A stretch of DNA of 64,000 nucleotides from Neoceratodus forsteri. Taxonomy: Eukaryota > Chordata > Ceratodontiformes > Ceratodontidae. The stretch lies in the NCBI GenBank assembly GCA_016271365.2, contig CM028132.1, positions 1,184,869,001 through 1,184,933,000 of the forward strand. Reading direction: 5' to 3'. Below the pieces are notes generated by a model that was given only the letters and a program-made list of their open reading frames with translations, made no database searches and had not been told where the DNA came from. This document shows, piece after piece, positions 1 through 9,439 of the stretch. A program made the translations under genes and the position numbers. Every line of letters begins with the position of its first letter. Position 1 is the first letter of the stretch.

Positions 1-48
1 TACACCGATTACAACATGAAGACTTGCTGTATTCTGATTTTATGCAGA
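1..48. repeat. Internal complementary region of DIRS-A (partial)
   Basis: The stretch ACATGAAGACTTGCTGTATT at about 14-33 is inversely complementary to the right terminus of DIRS-A near 4830-4858. It occupies the position, just past the recombinase C-terminus, held by the ICR in DIRS-B (18345-18440) and DIRS-C (22685-22781). The window starts inside it, so the part complementary to the left terminus is not visible. Confidence 0.7.
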
Positions 49-820
49 CTACCAAGCAGTACCTCCATGGAGGAGGGTACCTAACCTATTTTGGGAATAG
101 GCTCTGCAGTACTGCTGTACCAAACCTAGCATCACTTCTAGCCTGGGTATCCAGAGAGTAATGCTTGGTGAATGTATGGACTGTTTTCCAGGTGACTGCT
201 TTACATATCTCTAACAAGGGTATATCTCTGTCAGCAGCCAGAGAAGCAGCTGTACCTCTAGTCGAATGAGCCCTCAGGCCTGAGGGTTACTTTGCCTAGC
301 TTTTCATAGCAGAATTGTATACAAGAGAATCCACCTGGCAATAGTCCTCTTAGTAGCAGGTTTACCCTTTTCCACTTCACCGTAAGTGAGAAACAACTGA
401 GGACAGTCAAACCTAAGTGCCTTAGAGCGCTCAATGTAGTAGCTAAGTGCCCTCAGCATCTAAACTGTAATCTTCTCTCTCCTGAAGAAGAATCATAGTA
501 TCATAGTGTGTTACAAGCTCAGGAGGTATTACCTTTATGTGAAAATGATCAGTGAAGAACACAGGAAGAGACATGGACTGGTTCAGATGAAAATCTGAAA
601 CCACTTTAGCTAAGTTCTGTTGGTTCTACGGACCACCTTATCTCTATGGAAAGAGATAAAATTAGGCTCCACTGACAGAGCTTGTAATTCACTGATACGC
701 CTGACAGAGGTAATAACACAGTTTTCCAAGTCAAGTACTTAAGTTCTGCTGAGGCCAAAGGCTCAAAGGGTGGTTGCATAAGCTGAGCAATGCAAACGTT
801 AAGACCCCAAACAGGAGTAG
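49..820 (-). pseudogene. Tyrosine recombinase of DIRS-A (degenerate)
   Basis: Fragments in shifting frames match the recombinases of DIRS-B, C and D. The catalytic box reads GLRAHSTRGTAA near 238-275, so the H-x-x-R pair is present, and TKHYSL near 150-165 keeps the likely tyrosine nucleophile. Upstream, around 700-760, the block LKYLTWKTV is recognisable but the following first-arginine segment is degenerate. No long open frame survives. The enzyme would have joined circular cDNA to the target. Confidence 0.75.
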
Positions 821-826
821 GATCCC

Positions 827-2427
827 CTAAAAGGAGGATTGGAGCAATCCTTTCTTCAAGAGCCATGCCTTGAGATTGAGAGACCGAAGGTTGAGGTACC
901 AAATCCTCCCCTGAGAGGAGGTTAACAGGTTGTGATTCTTGGGAAGAGACAGGGGAAGATGGACAGCAACAGAGGATACCAAGGCTGCCTGGCCCAGGCT
1001 GGAGCAATCAGGATCACTTTGCAAGATTCTGATCTTATCTTGACCAGAACTTTGAATAATAGAGGAAAGGGGGGAAATACATACAGAAATTTCCCCTCCC
1101 AATCCAGAAGTAGAACATCCAGGGGGACTGAGCCCAAGACTGGGGGTCTGCAACAGAAGAGAGGAAGTTGGTAGTTGTCTGGGGCTGCAAAGATATCTAT
1201 CTCTGGACTGCCCCACCTTGAAAAAAATCACCTTTAACACTAGAGGATCCAGGGACCATTCGTGATGGCCCTGAGAAATCCTGCTTAATGCATCTGCTAG
1301 CACACTGTCCTTCCCTGGAAGGTGGACTGCTACCAGAGATGTCTGTAGGGAATAAGCCTGGGACCATAACTTCATGGCTTCCGTGCACAAGGCCACAGAC
1401 TGAGTGCCTCCCTGCTTGTTGATGCACCACATGGTGGTGGTGTTGTCTGTCTTGACCTGAACCACCTTGTTCTGTACCTAGTCCGAGAAGCTTGTAGAGC
1501 CAGGTACACTGCCCTGAGCTCCAGAAGACTGATGTGAAGCAGACTCCTGAGAGGACCACACTCCTGTGTTGTGAGGACTCACAAGTGAGCTCCCCACCCC
1601 CAGAGAGAAGTATCTGTGGTTAGAACCACAGAGTGAGACTGAGTGATGAAAGGGACTCCTTGTCTGAGGTTGTCCTGATCCAACCACCATTGGAGAGCCT
1701 GGATCAGAGTCTGAGTCACTGGAATTAGTTTGGTTAGAGGATCTTTTTTCTGAGACCAAAAAGCCCTCAAGTGGAACTGGATGTCCCTCATCTGAAATCT
1801 GGCCCCTTGTACCACCGCAGTGGAAGCTGCCATGTAGCCCAGGAGTTGAAGAAAATGAGTTGTTGGTCGATACACCAGAAGGTGAAAAGAAGAAGCCAGG
1901 TCTATAAGGGCCTTTGCCCTTGGCAGAGGGAGAAAGGCTCTTGCTTTGACAGTATCCAACTCTACCCCTATGAAGGTCAAGAGTTGCACTGGTTTGAGAA
2001 CTGACTTTAGAAGACTGAGGAGGAATCCTAGAGAAGTGAACAATTGCTGGGTCACTTGCAGGTTTGACTTGACTTGGTCTGGAGACTGACCCAGAATGAG
2101 CCAGTCGTCCAGGTAGGGAAATATTGAAATGTTTTGTCTCCTTAGAAAGGCCACTACTACTGCTAGACATTTTGAGAACACCCTTAGTGCTGATGTTAGG
2201 CCGAAGGGCATTGCTCTTAACTGATAATGGCCTGAAGGCAGTTCGAATATGAGGTACTTTTTGTGGGAGCACCTGTTGGGAATGTGAAAACAGACATCCT
2301 TGAGGTCCAGGGAGGCTAGCCAATCCCCGGCCTTAGAGAGGGAAGAATTATTCCCAGAGCCACCATTTTGAATTTTGGCTTTACTAGGTACTTGTTTAAG
2401 TACCTTAGATCTAGGATGGGCTACCAC
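827..2427 (-). pseudogene. Reverse transcriptase-RNase H of DIRS-A (frameshifted)
   Basis: Two open blocks in different frames cover the polymerase. The first, 2427-1579 (282 aa), holds RT motif A (SLDLKDVCFHI), the PFGLTSA block and the catalytic box FPYLDDW, then reaches the first RNase H aspartate (TDTS..GWGAHL) before a stop. The second, 1465-827 (212 aa), continues RNase H with TDNTTT, an intact HLPGKD box and the DALSRISQGHHEWSL tail typical of DIRS polymerases. The catalytic residues of both domains are visible, but the break near 1470-1580 prevents one polypeptide. It lies between gag and recombinase, as usual for the family. Confidence 0.9.
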
Positions 2428-2479
2428 TCCCCTGTCTTTTTTGGGGTAAGGAAGTATCTGGAGTACAGACCTTGGCCCC

Positions 2480-4309
2480 TGTTAGATGTAGAAACTCTCT
2501 CTATGGCTCAGAGCCAGCAGAGAGGAAACCTCTGCCTCTAGGGCAATGGTTTCGGAGACGTTTGCAGGTGGAAAAGACCTGACCCTCAGCTTTGGAAATT
2601 TTTTGAAGCTGAGGGCCAATCCCTGGCTCACTACCTCCAGGACCCACTTTGCTGAGGTAACAGACTTCCAGGCCTGGAAGTAGTAAGCCAGCCTGCCTCC
2701 TACAGGAAAGGGGGAGTCGACCCGGGCTCATGCATCAGGGTGTCTGCTTGGCAGAAGCCTTAGACTGAGAGGAGGATGCAGCCCTGCTCATCCCCCTTCT
2801 GCCTCTCCCTCTCAAGAACCCCCTCTGAGGAAAAGGAGAGGAGGCCTGTGCCTGGTAGAAAGGCCTGTGAAAGGGCCTGCCCCTGTATTGCTGCTTCTGA
2901 GGAGTTGCCTGCCGTATTCATCCATTTTCTTCATATAATTCTCTGTCTGCTCCCCGAACAGAGAATTCTCCATGATGGGGAAATCCATGGCCTTAGCCTG
3001 GGTGTCCTGTGAGAGGCTAGTACATCTGAGCCAAGCCAATCTCCGAAGAGCCAAAGATGTACCCATGACTCGTGATGACACATCACTGGAATCCACAGCA
3101 GCATGAAACTAGATCTTAGATGCCTCAATCCCATCAGCAGCCACCTCCTCGGCAAGCTGGGGGGAAGCCTGTTTAGCCAATTCCAGAACAGTATCCCATC
3201 TGGACTTCTGGTATCTGGCTGTGTAGGCCATGTAGTTAGCATGCCCGAGTCCCAAGGAAGATGCCATGTACTGTTTATTTTAGCCATGGCATCCAGCTTC
3301 CTGGAGTCTTTATCTGGGGTGTGTAAAGCCAAGGGTATGTTAGCCTTATCACAGACTGCAGCCTGCACGACCCCAACATGGCTACATTGATGGTACAAGA
3401 ACTCTGTACCTGAGCCTGACAGCGTGTACCTCTTGTCCATTCGCCTGTCCACAGGAGGTAGAGAATTTGGTGTTTTAAGCAATCTTTGTGTCTGTTTCCC
3501 AAAAGATTTAGGGAGGGGAACAGACAGTCTCTTGGACTCTGGGATGTCCATCATCTCCACATAGTCAGGCTCCTCTTGTTCCTCAATAGCTTCAACCAGA
3601 GGGAGCTGGAGGATTTCTGCCACTTTTTTGTAAAACAAAGTGGGATGGGGACTCAGAAAGCCTAGGAGGGGAAACACCAGAAGGTCTGTCTGGGGAGATG
3701 TCCGGTTCTCTGGGCTCATCCAGACTTTCCATACCACCATCACCATCATCATAGTCTTCCTCCCCCACCAGATCCAGTTCATAATACTCTTCTGGGGAAT
3801 AGTCCAGAACCGGAGGAACTGACCGAACCGAGCACCTACCAAGAGGCGCCAGATCGGTCAGAACCAGATGGAGCGACTCAACTATACTAATCGCCCTGGC
3901 AATTTCCTAGGTGGTTGGGCGATGCGGTCCTGGATCCAAACTGACCGATTTCACTTTTTTCTTTCTCTTAACCGGAACCGACCCATCAGGATCAGCTCTC
4001 CTTTTACCAGAGGAAGTATCGCCCAGGTCAGTGGGCACTCCCTCAGGTTCGGTCAGAAATGAACTGGGCTGGCCGTCCCGGTCAGCGGACTTCTCTGCCT
4101 CCTTTTCCCTAAGCCTGCCCAATCTTTTATCTAAGGTGGCCTTAACAAAATTTTTACAAATCTGGCAGTCTGAATCAAGGTGGTCAAAACCCACACAGTA
4201 TACACAGGTGGTGTGGGGATCAGCCTTAGCAAAGGCCTCCCCACACTCACTGCAATGTTGAAACCCAGTGGGCCCCGGTTTTTCTTTTGGGTTTCTCAGA
4301 CGAAGCCAT
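2480..4309 (-). pseudogene. gag-like ORF of DIRS-A (frameshifted)
   Basis: A start codon at 4309 opens a short basic leader. After a one-base frameshift comes a cysteine/histidine block, CSECGEAF..DPHTTCVYC then DHLDSDCQIC, near 4250-4140, resembling zinc-binding heads of DIRS and Ty3 gag proteins. The frame passes through a lysine/arginine-rich segment, stops at 3907, and resumes as an acidic region and the block EPDYVEMMDIPESKRLSVPL (about 3580-3510), which is conserved in DIRS-B and C. The region 3470-2500 holds the capsid-like segment and an arginine/glycine-rich tail. Several frame changes make this a dead copy. Confidence 0.8.
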
Positions 4310-4470
4310 CCTACAACTTACCCTTTACTCGGCAAAAGCCAGGCAAGACCCCCTTATCGATTCCTAACCTTGTCACGGGTATTTGAAAAAAAGCATGCAA
4401 AATACTTTTTTTTTTTTTTGAAGAACCGATAAGGACCGAAACAAAAATAAACTTAGGAGAAAATAGCAGA

Positions 4471-4494
4471 CAATCGGTTCAGCCGAACCGATTG
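4471..4494. repeat. Short perfect palindrome in DIRS-A leader
   Basis: Arms CAATCGGTTC and GAACCGATTG are separated by AGCC. It lies between the gag start and the 5' terminus and is the clearest member of a set of GAACCG/CGGTTC motifs scattered through 3800-4740. Confidence 0.7.
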
Positions 4495-4639
4495 AAAAAC
4501 TATTTTTTACAATTTCCGCACACAATCACACTAGTCCACTACCTAAGTACTTACTGTACCACAGACAGGGATCTGATCCAAAATAAAATAAGAAACAACG
4601 GTTTAAAACCAATGTTTTTACTATACCGAACCGATAGCG

Positions 4640-4862
4640 AATGAGAGATCTCCGCAGCGACTGTTCAGTTAGGCGGAGTAAAAAATCTGACGGTTACACT
4701 TCAAAGTGCAGCAGATAGAGGTTTGAACCGAGCTCGAGCTCAACGTTCTATGTTCTAGCATAGAGTTAACTCTTTCCTCTCCGGAGCAGTTCAGGAGCAG
4801 TTCAAGTGCTGGGGCTAACTGCATAATGTCAGAATACAGTAAGACTTCATGTTGTTTTAAAA
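4640..4862 (-). repeat. 5' terminal inverted repeat and leader of DIRS-A
   Basis: This block matches the DIRS-C leader at 26970-27155 almost throughout, including the GAGCTCGAGCTC palindrome, the TCTATG..GCATAGAGTTAACTC stem and the terminus ATACAGTAAGACTTCATG. A has a small tandem duplication (AGCAGTTCAGG repeated) near 4783-4806. In DIRS elements this region carries the promoter and the end used for circle formation. That role is inferred from the family. Confidence 0.75.
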
Positions 4863-5309
4863 ATAATCAACGGTTGCATGTTTCAACCAATGAGGTTATA
4901 GTATGTACGTGGCCCATTTTAAAACTGTATGATAGTTAGACAGACAGATGGGTCAGCTGCTTTGGACTCCTGCAGGTAAGCATGTGAATGATCAGCAAAC
5001 ACTGAGATGGATCTTGCTAAGGTCTGTTGCTCAGTCTTTCTGTGTTGTAACTGTCACTATTAGTATGAATGAAAATGTTAGAATTATTAGCAGCAGCAGC
5101 TCTAAGAATTTAGTGTATAAATGTATACACTGTATGCCTTTTTTTTCTTTACTCAGGATAGATACACAAGTTAAGATGCAACACCTTGTTTCCAGTGGGG
5201 TCCTCTTGCAATGACAGTTGTACAGTATTCGTCATACACGGACAGCACAGTCAGCAAGCAGCTGTGGCAGTGTGCAGGTGGGTTGTGTTGCCCGCCGGCC
5301 TGGTGGGGG
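4863..5309. other. Intron flank, no recognisable feature
   Basis: AT-rich sequence to the right of the DIRS-A terminus. No gene, repeat or splice-competent exon was recognised. Confidence 0.5.
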
Positions 5310-5612
5310 GGGGGGGACCACTGGACCACAAGGACTATTGAGAAAGGCAGGAATCGCAATGAGGTCGGGCGGGATGGTGGGGTTCCACTATACCACCAGG
5401 GATTACGGTGGATATGTAGAGGGTTCAGTGCTACGGGCGGGGAGGGGGACCACTATACCGCAGAGATCTTCATGGTGGATATGTACAGGGGTTTAGTGCT
5501 ATGGGAGGGAAGGGGAGGACCACTATACCACCAGGGATCTTACCAGTGGATATGTACTGGGGTTCAATGCTACGGGTGGGGAGGGAGGACCACTATACCA
5601 CCAGGGGAGTTG
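5310..5612. repeat. Minisatellite, about 65-70 bp units
   Basis: The block CACTATACCACCAGG recurs at about 5319 (diverged), 5386, 5451, 5521 and 5591. Each copy is followed by a GGTGGATATGTA-like segment and a G-rich run (CTACGGGYGGGGAGGG). Unit spacing is 67, 65, 70 and 70 bp. Short unrelated-looking open frames cross it and are not genes. Confidence 0.85.
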
Positions 5613-5678
5613 GGTTGTGGGCTGTACTGACAGCCCTGCAGGGCGTAAGGCACAATCCATTGGGAGCACCCCTGCAGT

Positions 5679-5990
5679 ACGCATGCAAATGGGGCCATAA
5701 ATGATATGCAAATGGCCCCACTGTGCCTTGCATGCCTAATGGCCCCATTTGCATGTTGTTGCTTGTGAATGACGATTTTGGGTGCAGTGCATCATGAGAT
5801 GCGCTGCCCCATTACATTCCCAGCCTCACCGGGGGGGGGATGCGCTGGCATAGCCAGGGATGGGCACAACTGTGGTATTTACAGAGGGGATACGCCAGGC
5901 ATTCCCCGGCACATCTTCTGTGAATACCACAGTTTGCGCTCAGTGCATCTCCTCTGCACCGGGGCAGCCGAACTGCGCTGAGCGCAACTC
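5679..5990. repeat. Cluster of three short hairpins, possible DNA-transposon end
   Basis: Three inverted repeats sit close together: 17-bp perfect arms CATGCAAATGGGGCCAT (5682-5698 and 5739-5755); 18-bp arms with one mismatch, AACTGTGGTATTTACAGA (5868-5885 and 5917-5934); and 10-bp arms TTGCGCTCAG (5934 and 5975). Subterminal hairpins are common in PIF/Harbinger-type DNA transposons and MITEs, but no target duplication or transposase was identified here. Confidence 0.5.
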
Positions 5991-5999
5991 CTTTGTGAT

Positions 6000-7440
6000 T
6001 CCTGTCCTATGATTCCTGTTAATAAAAATACACATAAGTTGAAGATCAAGTGTAAAAGCTGAAAAACAAGCTTATGCAATAAAATAATTCTTAGTAAAAG
6101 AATAATGACCCCCAAACTTAGAAGCGACTGAGTGTGCTCCACAAAAGCGGTGTGTGCCAAATAATGCACAGCTGGTAAAGGTGCAAAATATCTGGCTGAA
6201 AGTGCAGATGTGCAGGGCACCACAGCTCCATACCGGCAACAGATACCCAGGAGCAAAGGGGGATAGCATGTCCCATACAGGTTAGCGCCTGTGCTGCTGG
6301 GTGCCACATTCAATGGCCAGCATGATAATGGCCACCAAAGGCATGCAAGGTGCTAAAGGGTTATTAGTCTGCATTCGCAGCTCTGCACAATGCCTTTGAA
6401 CTTTTGTATGCACAAAGGCATGGTCCACAGCAAGGGTTGTTGCCCTCACCTAATTCCTGATATGAGAAATACAGTACATACCTGGCAGCCCAGTGGTAAC
6501 CCCTTCCCTGATCTAATCCCACTGTTCTAACTAATGTATCCCTAGTAGTCCCGTGGTCCACCCCCCCCTTCCCGGTAACCTCCGATGAGCCTCCCATGCA
6601 CCCCCCAAAACAACTCCGCAGTGGTAGACACATTTATTTATTGATAAATATCGGATAACACCTTTGAGTCAAAGACTCCTTTACAAAGGTTCCACGTTAT
6701 ACATAAGAAAGAGACAACAGTGTACAGAGCAACAAATAACATAGTAGTTAAAGACAGTGGTTACAGAATGGTTGCAGATGATTACATAAAATACAAAATA
6801 CAAAAATAGCAGCTGGGAATACAGGGTAACAGAGAGCTGCTGAACAAGGTGCAAAACTGCAAAAAGGTTGCAGGTATAAGCATAGCATTTCAGGGCAATG
6901 GCGCTAGCCATGCCCAGGAGTTATTCGTTGGCCAAGGCTGGACAGAGATGTCCATTGTCACAGTATAGACACACCCAGGGGCGGCAGACCAGAGTTAGGT
7001 CCGTAGTCATGGGGAGGTGGGGGGGGTGGTAGAAAATGGAGGGTCAGGTTTAGGGGCAGTCACATACCCACAGCTACCCAGAATTCTTAGACTGGTGGCC
7101 CCTATCTTCTTCTCCAAGGCCTCCAATATACACAGCAAAGTTTTGTTTCCCTTTAGCAGCAGCATGGGATGCCACCCCTGCAGCACCTCTTGCATCAGTG
7201 ACTGCCTGCTGTGTCTGTGCTTCACAGGCAGTCAGTCTAATATTAAAGTCCAGTACTTTGACATGGAGTGCTATGACCCAGACATCCAAGGCTGAAACTG
7301 CTTGCAATATTGGAGTATATCCCTGATGGTGGGTTCTCAGTTGATCAAGGAATCTGCAGTCATGACCTTTCTCACTCTGCCCAACCCTGTTGCTTGCTGT
7401 ACTCTTTTGCTGCCATCTTCCCCAACATTATTCTTAGGAT
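6000..7440. other. Unassigned intron sequence
   Basis: No recognised gene. A minus-strand open frame at 7307-7074 (alanine-rich, 77 aa) and partly overlapping plus-strand frames match no family I recognise. They could be remnants of a DNA-transposon accessory protein or chance. G-rich runs occur at 6545-6570 and 7013-7030. Confidence 0.4.
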
Positions 7441-7479
7441 TCCCCATATCGGAAGAGTTTGAGACGTTCTCTGGTATAT

Positions 7480-7672
7480 CTAGACGTCCTTCTGCACCAA
7501 ACAAGGTAAGGAAATCTCAACCCCCAAAAACGCGAAGAAGGATAAGGAGAGCAGTCCATGGGATGCTCCATCCTTCTCCCCCGGCCAGCCCTCCGCAACC
7601 CGGATCCGTTCCTGAACCCAGGTCGCCGGCATTGCAAGTGGAAAGCCAACCGCTATGCCGATGGGCCGGCCC
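7480..7672 (-). mobile_element. tRNA-derived SINE, copy S1 (3'-truncated)
   Basis: On the minus strand the head GGCCGGCCCATCGGCATAGC, then CAATGCCGGCGACCTGGGTTC (box B-like), aligns with the 5' ends of copies S2, S3 and S4. The next block, with GGAGAAGGATGGAGCATC and GACTGCTCTCCT, aligns closely with S4 (48250-48300). The A-rich 3' tail seen in the others is missing. Confidence 0.65.
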
Positions 7673-8227
7673 AGAACACAGTTCTTAAACACACTTACAA
7701 ACCATGGCAGATGTGGACACACACACACTGTGTTACTGCTTCTTAAAACATTTTAATCCTGTTAAAATGTTTTAAAAAGTCTAGTGTATACACAGCCAAC
7801 ATGGCTCCTGTGCAACTGTACCTGAATAAAAAGTGAGGTTGACAACTGTAGTTTGTACTGTTTTGTTTTTATGGGCAGTATTCTGTTACAGTTCTTTTAA
7901 ATGAAACCAGTAATCTGGAGTTTTAACTGTCACAGTTTCTGTACAGAACTCTGAGCATGGCTGGTCAAAAGCTCATTCCTAGCATTATGTACACAAATCA
8001 TGACATAGTAAACATTTCAAATTACTGGTTCCATGAAGAGATCAATACAGAAGGTTGTCCATAAAAAGAAAACAGTTTTCACATCAGTGTTTATTCAGGC
8101 AGAGTTACCTATGGGTCATTTGCAGGTATGAATTTCACTTCTGTAAACAGAACAGTACTAAATGCTGCCAATTCACACATATTTACTATCCACTTTAAAA
8201 GAAGGAAGCTACGTGCTGATGAGGAAA
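7673..8227. other. Intron sequence, no recognised feature
   Basis: AT-rich sequence between S1 and the SEC22A exon, forming the start of the intron downstream of that exon on the minus strand. Nothing else was recognised. Confidence 0.5.
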
Positions 8228-8233
8228 GCTTAC

Positions 8234-8413
8234 CAATTTCCTTGTACTTAGAAGCAGATGAGCTAGCAAACCCATTCACAGATCCCAACTCAGATATGGG
8301 AATTTGGTGAGGCGGTCTCAGCTTGATTTCCATCTGCATATCTGAGAGATTTAATTTCGTAGAAAGAGACCGTGGGTTGTTATATCTTTGCTTGGTTTTC
8401 TGGATAAAAGTAT
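8234..8413 (-). CDS. SEC22A: SEC22A-like vesicle-trafficking protein, internal exon (end of longin domain)
   Basis: SEC22A is a member of the SEC22 family acting in ER-Golgi vesicle traffic, with an N-terminal longin domain and C-terminal membrane segments. This 180-bp exon encodes 59 complete codons plus split codons at both ends. It starts after a pyrimidine-rich acceptor (TTTCCAACAG) and ends at a GTAAGC donor. The peptide runs [34 protein letters not shown], then ISELGSVNG, matching the SEC22A linker after the longin fold and unlike SEC22B or SEC22C. Its entry phase (two bases complete an Asp codon) fits exactly the G left by the donor of the 50787-50950 exon. The later membrane-spanning exons are not in the window to the left. 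Confidence 0.95.
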
Positions 8414-8690
8414 CTGTTGGAAAAAAAAAATATTCCTTTAATCCATGTTATGCACACCTATGTTAACATTTTTAAACTAATAATCTCACATTACCATCAG
8501 TGACTGTTTGGCAGTTGTTTTTTGGGTTTGTTGACACTACATTTCAATGCAACTTTCTGACACCCAGGCTAGCACTGCTTTCCATCACAATTCTTAGCAT
8601 CAATTGAAGCACTTCTTGGGAGGTGGAGGACCATACACTAAATTTATAATACAAATGGAAACTAGGACCCTCTGGGGTGAAATGATGATT
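8414..8690. other. Start of the 42.4-kb intron next to the acceptor
   Basis: Holds the polypyrimidine tract (minus strand) immediately upstream of the 8413 acceptor and otherwise unassigned AT-rich sequence. Weak inverted similarity to 9360-9410 suggests the adjacent foldback element may reach into it. Confidence 0.5.
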
Positions 8691-9356
8691 ACAGTATTTA
8701 AAAAGCTCCTTTCTCAGTGCTTCAAAAAATAAATAGGAGGCTCCCTTACCTGCATGGGAGTTCCTCCACACCACTTTTAAAACTACCGGTTTGGCCCCCT
8801 AAGGAAGGGATCGTATTTTGCCCCTGAGGAGGCTAGCAGCTCGATCCCTTCCCGTCCTGATCACCAACGCCATCCCTGCACTTCCTAGTTTTGTGATGTC
8901 ACTACAGGACCAGTGTGAGGATGCGCTCCCGAGTCTCATTGAGCTGTATTTTTGAAAGATTCCAATTATTTAATCGACTTTGGTACACTAAAACCTGCAT
9001 TCAAGTAATAAGAGCCTTGTTACTTGAATACAGGCTTCTAATTGTACCAAAAGTCCAATTAAAATAGTGAAAATAACTTTTAAAATTACGCTCCATAGAC
9101 TTGCATGGAGCACATCCCCGTGCTGGTCCTATAGTGACATCACAAAATTAGGAAGCGCGGGAATGGCGTCAGGAATCAGAAAGTGGAAGGAATCATATTA
9201 GCCCCTCGGGGCAACATGCGATCCCTTCCCTTTATTAGGGGGGAAAAACGATTGTTTTAAAAGTGATATGGAGGAACTCCCATGCCAGCAGGGGAGCCTC
9301 CTGTTTGTTTAAATGCAGTCCTACGAACAGCAAGGAAAGGTGCTCTTTAAATATCT
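8691..9356. mobile_element. Foldback (near-palindromic) element, about 0.67 kb
   Basis: The two halves are imperfect inverted copies. The clearest arms are 8735-8786 and 9252-9302 (AGGAGGCTCCC..GCATGGGAGTTCCTCCA..CACTTTTAAAAC). Similarity continues inward (GATCCCTTCC, TGATGTCACTA, AGACTTGCATGGAG region) to a central stem with CATTCAAGTAATAAG facing TTACTTGAATACAG near 9000-9040. It also continues outward through GTATTTAAAAAGCTC and GAGCACC..AAATATC. No coding capacity is seen, so it resembles a non-autonomous foldback or MITE-type DNA transposon. Superfamily and target duplication were not determined. Confidence 0.8.
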
Positions 9357-9439
9357 GAAAGGGATAACCCAATCAAACCAAATGCAACTCTTTCAGATGT
9401 ACAAGGATGAGAAGATAACGGGGCACTCAATATGTTTGA

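Larger units (their letters stand above)
1..4862 (-). mobile_element. DIRS-A, DIRS-type tyrosine-recombinase retrotransposon (3' end off window)
   Basis: Read on the minus strand the element runs 5' terminal repeat (to 4862), gag, reverse transcriptase-RNase H and tyrosine recombinase, and reaches its internal complementary region (ICR) at the window edge. The right terminus carries the same end sequence (CTTCATGTTGTTT) and leader as DIRS-C, so A and C belong to one subfamily. DIRS elements are known to replicate through a circular intermediate joined by a tyrosine recombinase, and lack the long terminal repeats and integrase of Ty3 or retrovirus-like elements. The coding regions are broken by frameshifts. 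The 3' inverted repeat must lie left of position 1. It sits in an intron downstream of the 8234-8413 SEC22A exon, in the sense orientation. Confidence 0.9.

Noticed and set aside
3911..4261. 116-aa plus-strand frame
   Set aside because: Antisense shadow of DIRS-A gag, whose Cys/His head is read on the minus strand.
5310..5612. Possible CRISPR-like array of regularly spaced repeats
   Set aside because: The units are contiguous 65-70-bp tandem copies without unique spacers, in a vertebrate genome. It is a minisatellite.
8109..8339. 76-aa frame beginning with Met at 8339 as an independent small gene
   Set aside because: It is the 3' part of the SEC22A exon read through its donor into the intron. 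The true exon is 8234-8413, defined by phase-matched splice sites.
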